64,000 bases of DNA from assembly GCA_963573305.1 (NCBI GenBank), contig OY754328.1:45251822-45315821 (forward strand), read 5' to 3'. Position 1 is the stretch's first letter. Each line of letters starts with the position of its first letter. Positions 23,474 through 34,560 of the stretch are shown piece after piece. Source of the DNA: Pyrrhosoma nymphula. Lineage: Eukaryota; Arthropoda; Insecta; Odonata; Coenagrionidae. Under the pieces are notes generated by a model. The model saw only the letters and a list, made by a program, of their open reading frames with translations, was not told the origin of the DNA and made no database searches. Made by a program: the position numbers and the translations under genes.

Positions 23474-24944
23474 CTCAAACTTCAAGTTGAACGACGTCAC
23501 GTTTTCCATGTCACGTTCTTTATGACAGGTGAGATGGAACTAACGGCAGGCGGAGATAATGAAACGGATCAAGAGTCGAAAGATACGGATCAAAGCGGAT
23601 GAATCGTCTATAAGACCAGCACATGACCGGCAGTTCTCCGATTGAGATCCGAAGATGGTCACGCCGCCTGGGTGGCGGAGTTGAACTACGAAAAAGTGAC
23701 ATTTTATGACGTATTCTCACTAAAGTGAGATAACAAAATAAACCCCCAGCCAACGAGAGCTGCGATGAAATACACCCACGGTGTAGTCCTGAGTTGCTCA
23801 CGTGCTGCTGCTCCTTCCCCGCTCGCTCTCCACCAAAGACGGACTTCCTCCGGCCAGCACACTGAGGACACCTCCCCGCTCGCCTCTCAAAGAAGAGAGA
23901 GAGGGAGAGTTGCGGGGAGCGGGGGCGGGATTGGAAAGGAATCGGTCTCACGCCGCCTCCGGTGGGATGGGGGTGTGGGGGAGGGGAGGGGAGAGGAGGG
24001 GAGGGAGCTCCCTCGTCTTATCTGCCCTCCCCTCCCCGCCCCTCACATCGCCCTCCCTTTAATCCAATTGGGTACTTTGCAATTAGTGAATCGGAAGACT
24101 CGAAAATTAATGCGCAAAGTTTGTGTATTCCGGAGGGATTTCTTCGCCATCCAACACAACACCATCTCCTCCTGCCCCCCCCCTCCTCAAATCCCTCTCC
24201 CGCCCCACTTTCCCTTTTCCCTCCCGAAGCAGGCTTGCCAACCACACCACCACAAACACCTATCACTCGAAGAGGTGTCGCACATCTTATTCCTCCTTCC
24301 CTCTCCTCTCGAACACCTCGCCCTTTGCCGTCGCTTCGCTGACTCTCACACAATAGGTCACTTATAAATGTATGTACTTTTCACGCGAATAACGGCCACA
24401 ATCAATTTTTCCTGAGCCGATGGAGTGGTTTTCCAACGCTGGTCATGCCGTGAGCCATTTATTTTTTTTACCAATAATCTCTATACAAATCCTCTCTTAG
24501 AACATTTCTATACATTTACTTTCTAGTTGTTAAGGCGCTGTGTTCCTGGTATTTCTTGAATGGTGGTATAAATGCATTACGCCTTTGATTTCACTGCAAT
24601 AAACAATTTTGGTGCACACTATTTACCAGTTGCGTTCCAAATGTCGTCCTCAACGCACGGAAAGCTCAGGAGGTGATGAATAATTAATTGTGTATGCACC
24701 ATGTGCGTGCACAGTGACTTTAGATGCTTCATCCGGCAATCCTCAACAATTAAACGGCAATTAAAAGAAGAAGGGACCCAAGAAATGACGAATTACAAGT
24801 AAACGTATTTAACATAATTTCATATCTTAATATTTTCTCCGAGAAGAATTGTTTTCGAGATGAAATCAATGTCTTTCTTCTTTTTACAAATGACTTTAAA
24901 CTAGTTTGGGTCACCAACGCATAATTTATTTTTTCATCTTCCAG
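23474..24944. other. Noncoding with CpG-rich pyrimidine-tract block
   Basis: A GC-rich, simple-sequence stretch at about 23790-24340 produces several overlapping open frames on both strands (proline, serine and arginine rich). None has a conserved motif, so I treat them as composition artefacts. The end provides the intron side of the THAP exon acceptor. Confidence 0.45.
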
Positions 24945-25122
24945 ATTTCCTTTGAATAAGGAGCGCAGAGAGATGTGTGTGGCAGCAATTAGAAGAGGGG
25001 GAAAACTGGCAGTGAACTTCTTCCTCAAGAGGTTATGCTCTGCTCATTTCGCTGAGGAATATTTCAATAAGACCTCACTTTCTTATGCACGACTTCGCGA
25101 GGCCGAATTGCCCAATATGTGA
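24945..25122 (+). CDS. THAP domain, second part (spliced exon)
   Basis: A good acceptor (tttttcatcttccag|A, AG at 24943-24944) precedes an open frame whose codons begin with TTT at 24946. It reads FPLNKERREMCVAAIRRGG, then FFLKRLCSAHFAEEYF, then YARLREAELPNM and a TGA at 25120-25122. This is the second half of a THAP zinc-binding DNA-binding domain: the FP.d.e.r...ai.R pattern, the C..HF zinc ligands, and an 'LR..AvP' like end. The usual Trp in the 'W..ai.R' position is Cys here. The first half with the C-x2-4-C ligands must lie in an upstream exon that I did not find. THAP domains occur in host regulators and P-element-like transposases; context does not decide. The TGA may end the protein, or a donor may lie just before it. 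Confidence 0.55.
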
Positions 25123-26949
25123 CGGATTTTCTGCTGTAGAAATTCATTGGTTCTCATTATTGTTTTTAAAGGTAACTTCAGGTCACCTTGGTGTTCTTCG
25201 AATCGGGTGCCTTTTCAATTTTGATACTCCTTTTAGTATTACTCATTAATAGATCAGCAGCCGATGGAAGTTGATTGAATTGAATTTGAGATCGTTGTTT
25301 CCTAACCATTCCCATCGATTTTTTTATAAAGAAGCTTTGCCCATTATTACTTTTGACGCACAACTGTGCGTACCTTCCTCGAAAATAATGGGGTAATTTC
25401 TTTTGACATGGACTCATCTGTCAATGCGTGCCGTCATTTTTAAATGCGCATTAAAGCCTTTCGCGGAAAGTCATCCGAATTCGAGAACCAGTCACATTTT
25501 CCCCGCTTAACCTTTTTAGCAAATGCTTCTCACATGGTAGTTATGGCGCTGAACGGCTGACCGAAACAAATTTACGGTGAAAAATGTGAATTTACGAGCG
25601 AGTGAATCATTAACTGAAGGAAAGTGAAAAGAAGTAATCATTGAATGAATTCCTTACCAATGTTTCATCCTCCAGCCTACTGAAATAAACTGATTCACTT
25701 CAAGTTAGGGCTTTGTTTTCTGCTTTTGATGAGTTGGGTATTCAATTTCAATTTATTTATGCGAGCACCTAGGCTATTATTTGAGCATCTGTTATTTGTA
25801 TATTATTTCGAAGAAACGTTTGTGAATCTGAATTTCAAGGTTACTTTCGTCTTTTGAGTTAACATTCTAAATTGTGAAAAATGGATGGAACATTCTCCTA
25901 AATGATGCATTTATGCTGTAGTAGTTCACAAATTATACCCTAAAGGGCGTATTTATCGCTTTGCCCTCTCAAAGTGGGGATGATGGTTGCCTGCTATTAT
26001 TATATTTTTGTTTTTCATGTGAGGGCAATAACAATTGCTTTTAAAGGAAATAAGGTATCGCAGAAGGTTCATGTGTTTCACCTGCGTAATTCAAATCTGA
26101 TTGCATTAATATGAAGATGTTAACAGCGGTTTCCCCATTCAAACTTTATCATTTTAATAGTGATTCCACAAGATGTATTTAGTTAAGTAAGTGATAAAGA
26201 TGCATATTTTCATTTTCCATCGTAATATGGTATCCCACCAAACAGTTACGACTTTGTGTTCGAGGTTCCAAGTGATTGGAGTGACGCATTCCTTTAACGT
26301 GAGTTATAATATCGGTGATTGTTAAAAGTCTCATGTTAAAAAAAAAACAAGTACCTTTGTCGTAAGATTATTGTTACGTTTAAAGGAATTGAATTTATTG
26401 CGTCATTCAGATGATGCCAAAGTTTTCCTTAAGAAGACTGACTGTTGAGGGTAAATCATACACACTTTTATAAACAAATTTTGCTCTCCCACGAGAACTC
26501 TTCGTTTTCCTCAGACTTAAATTTATAAAAAATGATAAGTATTCAAACACGGCCGTATTTTTGTGGAAAACAGAATTTCAGACTTCTGAATGGTTTTCAA
26601 ACAGACCTCACAGAACGATGTATTTTCAAAGTTAATAAAATTGCATTAAAAATTAAATTCGGGAGACAGATGACATGAAACGACGTTAAACTAGCAGAGA
26701 CTAATTAACAGATCAACGACATTGATCGCAAGATGGATCGTCATTACTACGTCCTGAAAGTATGTCTGGATACACAATTAACACACGCATTCGGATGAGT
26801 TGTTATTTGCATAAATTCTATTCCTGTGAACATACCTGTATACTTCCGATTCACAAACCTTGTCGTGATATCGAGAGAATCATTTATTTATAGTAGACGG
26901 TGTGGCAGAAGTCGTTCTGGATTATACAGTTGAGTTTCTAAATGTTAGG
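25123..26949. other. Noncoding, no gene seen
   Basis: AT-rich sequence without recognisable ORF, RNA or repeat. The minus-strand open frame 25178-25417 shows no known domain. Confidence 0.5.
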
Positions 26950-27155
26950 TTCCCGTCAGATTACCGAAGTTAAGCAACGCTGGGTCCGGACGGGGGTTGA
27001 ATGGGTGACCATCCTCCATACGTCTGCCGCTGTGCTCTTGTCCCCTGTCTGCATGTGGTGGTGGGAAGGTTTAATGTGGGATGGCACGATGGACCCGAAC
27101 GGGTTTGAGTGCCAGGAGGGCTCCAGAAGGCCCTCTGTCCACCACACACTCTATC
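26950..27155 (+). repeat. 5S rRNA-derived repeat or pseudogene (SINE3-like candidate)
   Basis: 26950-27012 closely follows the internal part of eukaryotic 5S rRNA: ttcccgtcagattaccgaag, then the A-box region agttaagcaacgctggg, then the C-box like ttgaatgggtgacc. The first roughly 30 nt and the last part of a normal 5S gene are missing or diverged. It runs into a structured non-5S tail (27013-27155) with a ggagggctccagaaggccct hairpin-like block. A 5S head fused to an unrelated tail is the layout of 5S-derived SINEs; a lone 5S pseudogene is the alternative. Confidence 0.65.
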
Positions 27156-27829
27156 TATCTTCCAAATGTTTAATCACGTAATAACTGACGATGAACATTG
27201 ATTATAATCGAATAAAACAAGACCTCGAAAAACTTAGGAGACAGAGGAGTGATTTCGAGAAGGAGATTGTGATTTGATGTGAGCTTTGAAAAACTGCATG
27301 AAAGGTGACGTATGGCCGTTCGTGAAATTTGGCAAACAATTAAAGACGAGTGTTTAACAGTAGATGTGTTTAACTCCAAGAATGAGGAAGTAATTACGTA
27401 AACGGCAGCGGAATAACTGGCAGATAGAATGACAAAATTATAACATCTGCCCCAATAAGCTAAAAATAAAAGCTGTTTACAAAAAGTTGATAATGGTGAA
27501 CCAGTTGTCTTCAAAAGTCTTTTACCTCTTCCTTCCAATTACTTGTCCCTTATCCCTCCACTGCAGTCGTCCTAAAGTCCTCTGTCACCTGCCTGCCCCT
27601 GTGGCCCACAGTGGGGGTAACTCATGTGGATTTGTGAATAGAGTCTACATCATTTAACGACGTTCTTTGGGAGCCATAAAATCTGGTGTTGTAGTTATAA
27701 GTATCTTTATGTGAGTATGTGAGTTATTCATATACTTATAAGTATCATTATGTGAGAGTTGCGAAACGACGGACCGAATAACACGTGGCACACGCACACT
27801 AATAGTTTAAATAGCTCTCACCATGAGCG
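27156..27829. other. Noncoding, no gene seen
   Basis: A short imperfect direct repeat, ttataagtatc(t/a)ttatgtgag, occurs twice around 27700-27755. Nothing else supported. Confidence 0.45.
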
Positions 27830-28640
27830 GAGACAAAAAAGGTGTTGTTGGGGGATGGAGTGTGAAAGAAGGCAACCCGAGCCGATGCAAACCGCTGGAA
27901 AACACACATATCGACCGTCGTTTGTCTCCGCTACACAAATCCCCACAGCAGCAACACGTCTCTTCCAGCCCACCTCGCCTCGGCGCGTGTCAACTGTTTG
28001 CCCAGCCGGGTTCGGTCTCTCTCGTCGGGCAAAACAAGCGCTCGCGGCGGCCCTGGGACCGGCCCTGCCTCGGGGGCGATTGGAAAACGAGTCGAGGGAA
28101 GATGTGCTTCCGAGGAATTAGTGCTCTCTTTCCTCGATCCGATCCACGGGGATTCGCACGCCGGAAGCAGCGATATAATTGTCGAGCGGCGGTGGTGGGC
28201 GTTTAAAAGTGACCGTCGGCGGCTGCAGAGTGGCCACGTGCAGTTAAGATGCCAGGGGGAGGCTTAAAGGGGGAGAGGCGGATTAAGGGGTGCCCCAGGG
28301 GAGGCACGGTGGAAGGGAGCGTGGGTGTGACCACGAGTGAGTGCGGTCAGTCAACTAGCGGCTGACCACTCTCCGGGGAATTCTTTTGACTCTGGAGGAC
28401 GAGCAAACGGTTCGAATCCGAAGAGAGGATTAGTCGTCGGCAGACAACTAATTTGTGGACTACGAGAGAGAAAGAGAGAGAGAGAGGCGACTTGACAGCT
28501 GAGGTCATTGTCACCGTTGCAGACGGCAGGGGCGGGGGTGGGGTTGTAGTTCAGAAGACAGAGTGAGGGGCAAGGGAGGGGCGCCAGAGTCCGCCCCCTC
28601 CTCCGTTCACGGATTTCGCATCGGGGCGGTATATCGTAGT
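27830..28640. promoter_or_regulatory. CpG-rich island, orphan
   Basis: High G+C and CpG density with several overlapping open frames but no conserved protein motif. It may be the promoter or first exon of a gene whose other exons are outside my recognition; direction is undetermined. A 'gagagagagaaagagagaga' simple tract lies near 28465-28485. Confidence 0.35.
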
Positions 28641-29785
28641 TTTCGGAGAGACTGGTGTGTGTTTAGTGTGCCAATCATTTTCGTACCTTTTGAGTATAAG
28701 GTCACTTAGTGCGGAATGACGAGCAAATAATTTAAACTTAAAATATCGGAATTATGGCCGGTTTATCCACCTCTTGATAAGCCGATTTTGACCCGAAGAA
28801 TAGCTTACCCGCCGTATAAGCCTAAGAATTGCGTTTATCCACCGACGGTTATGCCTTACTCACCGGGTGGAATTGTCTGGTACTTCATCCAGCCGGTAAC
28901 CTCTTAACTCGACGGGTAAACGGTCATCAGCGCACTCAGGTGGCGAACTCGACAACTTTGATTTAGCATTCGTACGGCACAAGGAGGTTAGAATTTTAAC
29001 CTCCGTGGTACGGCAGCACCTCGTTTGTTATGCTATTATTTAATAAAAATGTAATTTTTTACTGTCACAAATACACTTCTCAACATATAACTTCCATTGT
29101 TCATTAAATTGAGAAATGCGATCGTAGGCTGTATGATGTATATATTATGGTCGAAGTTAACGGTAAAATACTTCTAGCGACGAAAGGGAAACAAGGGAAA
29201 TCCCTCACTTCGTACTTTATGAAAAACTTTCAATTGGGTATTTTGTCATATATTGATAATTTAAGCATTCCATTAAATCATTGGTAACGTGATTTATATT
29301 TATCTAACTTCATTTATTCTCAAAAAAGAACTTAATGTACAAAGTTCCTTCAAAAACTTCCCAGGCGAAGAGGACACTGAAACATGTTCCAAATATTTGT
29401 CATAATTTACGATTTCTGTGCCAGTGCCCTCCCAAATTATACAGCCTGACTTCATATATGTAAATAAGGATAGTTTTCGCGTGCAAATAAGACCCTCGGG
29501 AACATTATGAAGAATCATATGCGCCAAAAATAACTCAAATCGAAGACAAGAATGTAATGCCATGCCGTGGGCACGCCAACTTTATGATAATGCTATATTT
29601 CGCAACTGCTTCCAATGGGCTTCTGAACAAATTTTTAGAAAGTACATTGAAAAAATCTTTACGTCATTTTATATATGGTATCTAGCTTTTTCCTCGAATG
29701 GAACAGTATTTGTGGTGAAAAAATAATGAAAAAATGTAGATGATTTCGAACGGGAGCGAAAACAAGAATTGGGAATCATGGGAAA
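28641..29785. other. Noncoding, no gene seen
   Basis: AT-rich. The words tttatccacc and ggtaaacgg recur in 28770-28925 without clear structure. No ORF with a domain. Confidence 0.45.
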
Positions 29786-29793
29786 TGACGTCA
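29786..29793. promoter_or_regulatory. Perfect CRE palindrome TGACGTCA
   Basis: A full cAMP-response-element palindrome lies 107 bp upstream of the ATG of the THAP exon at 29900. A CREB/ATF site close to a start codon is plausible promoter architecture. A single 8-mer is weak evidence alone. Confidence 0.4.
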
Positions 29794-29899
29794 CTAGTCA
29801 TACCGGAGAGCGGATGCTTTGGTGTGGTTACGTGTGGTTGCTCTTTGTTATTATTCATTGGCCTTGCACCGTAAAAAAAACGATTTAGCTACACGAGCT

Positions 29900-30095
29900 A
29901 TGGCTTCTGCAACTCAAAACAAATGGTGTTTTGTACCGATGTGTAATAACACATCGAAAAACTCGCCTGATCTGTTATTCATCACGGTCCCGAAGGATAA
30001 GAAAGAACGAGAATCTTGGTTCAAATGCGCACGAAGAGATATGAATCTGTTTACTTCTTCGGTTCTACTTTGCTGTGGTGATCACTTCAACCAAA
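29900..30095 (+). CDS. THAP-domain protein, first exon
   Basis: ATG at 29900 opens MASATQNKWCFVPMC, then LLFITVPKDKKERESWFKCA, then CCGDHFNQ, and a GT donor follows at 30096 (AAA|GTAAAT). It contains the whole conserved THAP zinc module: C-x4-C near residues 10-15, F..P (here ITVP), the invariant W of 'ESWF', and the C..HF pair. This fold binds DNA through one zinc. The insect family I recall has an exon end right after 'HFN', which agrees with the donor. I chose ATG 29900 over the upstream in-frame start at 29819 because THAP domains normally begin at the N-terminus. The function of the full protein cannot be told; THAP genes in insects are numerous and many travel with transposons. Confidence 0.7.
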
Positions 30096-30541
30096 GTAAA
30101 TTTTATATTAAATTGCACTATTTCTTATAAAACTAAGTATGTTATACTTAGTAATCTACCATCCAATTGGGAAACTTTAGGAATAATTCATGCAAATATG
30201 AAATTGGTTGTGAAGCATTTCGTCGTTCTTACGGAGTAGTTAAAATATGATTAGAGCACAGCTAGTGGATGAGTCGATTTCGTTGCTGAAAATGTATCAT
30301 ATGTATGTTTTTATGCTAATTTTTATGCTGTACGGGCTGTAGCTTTTTCGTACGGGGAAACATCCAATAACTCATAGACAATGTTCATTCGCCTTCCTAT
30401 GGACTACAAACTATATTTATATGGTTCTGTGATCTAGAACGTGGTAGTAGGGTTTGCTCGAAGAATGCAATGACAGTGAACTGTGTATATTATGTCTTGT
30501 TCCACTCTAACTTTACGAAAAAACAGTAGGAAATAACGGAA

Positions 30542-30858
30542 TAAAACCAGTGGTATGGCAGAATCCTCGTCCCTCTTCCACGAGATACTACAGGCCTGTG
30601 AAGCAGAAATTCGTGAAAGAGACAAAAAAACTAATCAATAGGGTAAAATATTCCATGGGTGAGCAAATGAAGAACCTTCAACCTTCCACAGTGCTCAGCT
30701 ATCCAGATGCTGTAATTGTGAAGCAGGATCTGTGCATGACAATGATTGATGATAAAGTTGCCAATGCTATAACTCATCACAATGATATAGCTATCATAAC
30801 GCTGCCTCATCACAGTCGTGCGACCGGTCACTTCTTCATGTGCTGTCACTTCTTCTGA
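30542..30858 (+). CDS. Candidate downstream exon of the THAP gene
   Basis: Open frame with TRYYRPVKQKFVKETKKLI and DLCMTMIDDKVANAIT, charged and soluble-looking, preceded by a possible acceptor (tggtatggcag). It is 450 bp after the THAP donor on the same strand. I do not recognise the sequence, and the minus strand just downstream is a LINE fragment. The open frame could be chance or a part of an unknown repeat. Confidence 0.25.
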
Positions 30859-31262
30859 GGACATGGCCTAGCCATCTTAGTCGTCTGCTTCTGGCTATAC
30901 CCACAATATCTGGTCCTTTGTATAGTTCCCTCAACTCTTTATTCTTCCTTAATCTCCATGTCTCTCCCTCTTTAATGGGGCCGAATATTCGTTTCAACAC
31001 TTTTTTTTTCAAACGTTATCAGTTTTTTTTGTTATCTTTTTGTTAGCGACCATATTTCGGAACCATACAGTAGTACTGGTTGGACAATTGTTTTATAGAT
31101 ACGAATTTTTGTGTTTCGTGATAGGAGTTTGCTCTTCAAAAGTTTTACTAGGCTCCAGTAGGTTCTCTCAGCTGCCGCAAGTCGGGTGAGAATTTCGGTC
31201 TCCTCTTTGTTGTTACTTGTTATTGTTACCCCTTAGTACTTGAACTGATTTGTTAACTCAAA
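30855..31262 (-). mobile_element. LINE 3' ORF remnant
   Basis: Minus-strand translation gives, in order, GVTITSNNKEETEILTRLAA, IRIYKTIVQPVLLYGSEIWS, VLKRIFGPIKEGE and SRRLRWLGHVLRRS. This is the classic post-RT part of ORF2 ('iy.t.v.PvllYGsEtW', 'e...lRri.gp', 'RRLrWLGHv.R'). In-frame stops (after FKY and after LTKR) show it is dead. No RT catalytic box remains. Confidence 0.85.
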
Positions 31263-32442
31263 ACTCAAAAATAGTTACGCAAGTAATAAGCCGAAATATG
31301 GAAAGGAAAATTTAAGACAACCTTTTGGAAAAGTAACTCGGATTTAGGAAAAATAAAGGAACAATAACTGTGGAAGCACTTTAAAGATTCAATTAAGTGT
31401 CCGATATAGACAAGGACATAGGCACAGTATTACATTGTCTGGTTAACGACAACAGCAAGATCTGGACTTGACATTAACTAAAAGGTCAGGGTTTGTATAA
31501 AACATCCGACGTTTAGTTGTCGTGAATATTTTCGATGGGAGAACGTATTTACTTCTGTTTTAACACCGAGATAGTATTTAACCAGAGGGTAAAAGTAAGT
31601 TGTTAATGATATAATAAATTCAGCATTAGTATAATTTTTGCCATCCTCAATCGTGGTTCTTGTAAAATGGACTGAACATTATTAGATAAGTTGTGCACTC
31701 ATCAAAATAACCACATTACTGCTCATGAAATCAACACTACATCAGCTGAAAATAAAGAGGTCCATTCAGAAAAAATTTAAATCACTCTTAAAATGTGCAA
31801 CCATCCGCTTAAAATTCCATTCAAAGAAGACGAACAATATTGTTAGGGCCTTCATCGTGACCACTAGATGTCGCCCTCCAAGTCCGATTGGATAAACACT
31901 GGCCCAAGCAGAGAGATGACGACGACATGAGATTGTCGCCCCCCGCCCCTTAATTAGCAACCCCCCCCCACACCCTTAACGACCCTTTCCAATCTCAGTC
32001 ACGGTTTCCAAATACCTCGAGCGCCCACGTTAATGCAGACACGATCAGCCGTGGATCACAGTCATCACAGTAGTCAAGGCTTTCATTAAGTGGTCCATTA
32101 ATTACCCTGCGCGTCGTCGCGGTAGCGTGTGGAAGAGGTTTTTTTTTGGAGAGATAGGCATAAGGGAGTATGCCTCGCTGTCGCTTCTCTTAAAAAAGCC
32201 GACCATTCCCATAAATACCGAGAGAGGCAAAACATACGATCTACTCCACCTTCGCGTTTCCGGGGATACGCGTTCGCAGGTGTCGAGTGCCTTATCACGA
32301 GACACTTCGACTTCTCACGAAGAAGTTTTTTTAAGAATCCTTTGCCCTACATTTATTTCTGATCATGGATCGACGTCTTCCGACGCGTCCCAGAATCAGG
32401 AATTTTAGACAATCACGTAGCAACTTAAATTAGATGTATGAT
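31263..32442. other. Noncoding, no gene seen
   Basis: Short open frames on both strands at about 32100-32400 are mutually overlapping and carry no known motif. Confidence 0.45.
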
Positions 32443-33010
32443 CTGGTGCTTTCCCGGCGTAGCTCATGAATGAATTCTTCTCGGGTTTCCAACCGGGTTA
32501 AAATCTCCATAATGGCCGACGTTTCGATGCCCGACTCGTGCATCAGGGCTGTAGAATTGTCGTTCTCGTCAAGTGGTCATCCTTATATACTACTCTTGCC
32601 GGGTACATGTTCCTCTGAAGGCGGGAGTCTGATTATGTCTTTCCCTCCTTTTTTCTTTGATGTTCCTTAATACTGGTTTCCAGGCGTTACTGAGTTGGAA
32701 ACCTGAGTCCCTGTTAAAGTTTTTGTCTTCCAGCCGGATTTCAATCGCTTCTTTTACCAGGCGATCCCAATAGCTACGTGCATGGGCCACTATCCTGGTG
32801 TATTCGAAATGGATGGAGTGGTTATTGACTGCGGGCTGAGGATAGGGTCTCGGGGGCAAAGTGCTCTGGTGCCATCGGGTGCACAGAAGGGTGAGAGGCT
32901 GGGTGGCCTTATCCAGGACGTGACGATTCCGCGGGTGGAAGGGGTGGATCCCAGGGGGGGGGGTGTGTGCTCGAACTGCAGAGGGCCATGTATCATACCA
33001 ATACATATAT
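32443..33010 (-). mobile_element. Penelope-like element, 3' part
   Basis: Minus-strand ORF at 32590-33006 ends with RIVAHARSYWDRLVKEAIEI, then NFNRDSGFQLSNAWKPVL and IKEKRRER, then a stop. This follows the 'R..rE.ieI.....nfNrd.G..Ls..W.pvl' pattern found at the C-terminus of Penelope-like polyproteins, just after the GIY-YIG nuclease. The nuclease itself is not preserved upstream. The sequence 3' of the stop (32443-32589) is the terminal repeat shared with 36581-36690 and 44867-44975 (gctttcccggcg, ttctcgggtttccaaccggg, gccgacgtttcg). It is a 5'-truncated copy. Confidence 0.75.
32518..32546 (-). ncRNA. Degenerate hammerhead-like core in Penelope-like terminal repeat
   Basis: On the minus strand CUGAUG(C) (32546-32540), then a stem formed by GAUGC and GCAUC, then GAAA (32525-32522) and GUC (32520-32518) separated from GAAA by one C. 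The last A of the CUGAUGA box is C, so it is probably inactive. Sense with the element's ORF. Confidence 0.4.
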
Positions 33011-34099
33011 CTTTAGTACCATGTACACGGGTCGATGTCTCAAAAACGCTCAAAGACTCGTAAAGACGGGAGAAATTTTGGCCCATGAGGGCTCTATAAC
33101 TGCACTGCACACAGAAATGGCGCTTTAACCACCTGAAAATTCACCACTCATTTGGTGTCTAAGTGCTTCTGCCCAAAGGGGTTCAGTAGGTTCCCGATGG
33201 ATTCCAGTAGCTTCAACACTTTAATTCGAACTCCATATCGAACAGGTTGTGAAGTGTAACCTGAGGAGATGTTAGCGCATTACACACGAGATAAATTAAG
33301 GGGTAAATGTAAAATGGACAATCAAGTGCAGACAAATCGCGGCAGATGAGAGAAGGGAGCTCATCGTGTTAAAAGGTTAGCCAGAAAGATCCACTTTTAA
33401 ATAGCAAATCGCACAACTTTGTTAAAGGCAGTCATGCCAATGACTGCATCCAGATAGGATCAAGTGATTTGCTGAGAAGAACACGCAGATTGAAAGGAGC
33501 GGATGGAGAGTGATCGCGGTTGACTGAGTGCGTATTCAGGCGAAGGCTAGGGTTGCTCTCCGGTTGAGCACTACACGGCGAGGAATCCGTGAATTGTGTC
33601 ACCCAGCGACATCAGAAGACGGCAATGAGAAAGAAAGTGAAGAAAACCCCTCGAAATATCCACCCGAGCGTACTTCTTCACGCCGTAACTTGGTTTCTCA
33701 TCAATCTAGATGCATCCCATTAATTAATATTTCCTTGTTTTTTCGAAGAACCGATTCGGAATCGAAGAGAGGGCGTTTCCAGTGTCACGGAGAGTCGAAA
33801 GGGACATCGCCACGCACAGGAAGTCGCCGGGAGATTCACGCATGCACATTTGGACGGACTGACGCTAAAAATGGACACGGTGGCTTGATTCAGCGGAAGG
33901 AGGGAGGGTGGGGGTAAAAGGACGCGGGATGGACAATGGGCGAATGATTGGAGGAGAAAGAGGCGATGTGGGAATAGCCTAGGCGATAGAGGGGAATGAA
34001 GGAATGAGGACGTGGAAGGGGAATATTGGGGTGGAATGACGCTATAGGGACACTTTGAATCTTCAGATTGAACGCTAACGAGCGTGAGTGATCAAGGAA
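33011..34099. other. Noncoding, no gene seen
   Basis: Mixed-composition sequence; the open frames at 33528-33917 and 33890-34261 have no recognisable motif. Confidence 0.45.
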
Positions 34100-34560
34100 C
34101 AATGGGACTTCGGTTAACGTGCGCGAAAATCTTCGAATTGAAAAATAATGACGCAGCGGACCGCGCGCTTCGTCGCTCTCAGCGGAGATTACGCGCTCGC
34201 CCACCCGAATGCAACGTGGCGCTCGCGGCGGCGGCTCGATGGAATGGCAAATAGCATGCACACGAGCGTGCGTGCGTGTGTGGAGTTTGGGTGGCGTGCT
34301 CTCGCGGGTCTGCAGTGACCGTCCTCAAATGTGCCCAAATGTTTTTCCCGCCCGCGGCAGGGCACGCGGGAACCAATCAGCATTCATTCCCCGGGAGCAC
34401 ACCACGCGTCCAACCCCTTCCTCGCTTGTCATTTGGGCTGCCGAGAGAGAGCGCATTAGGCCAATCGAGGCGGACACGACGCGCGACTATTCCAACCGAT
34501 GTGTAATAGAGGGCGATGTTTGGGGGAAGGGCGATGCATTTTCTCTCGGAAAGTAATCTC
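34100..34560. promoter_or_regulatory. CpG-rich island with CCAAT boxes
   Basis: CpG-dense block with ccaatcag near 34374 and ccaatcgagg near 34461, and gcg-rich sequence around 34150-34240. This looks like a vertebrate-style or insect housekeeping promoter, but no coding exon is recognisable on either side. Confidence 0.35.

Noticed and set aside
23765..24367. 200-codon plus-strand ORF
   Set aside because: Composition-driven open frame in simple pyrimidine/purine tracts; three frames are open together and no domain is seen.
26950..27012. Functional 5S rRNA gene
   Set aside because: The outer thirds of 5S are missing and there is no T-run terminator at the right distance.
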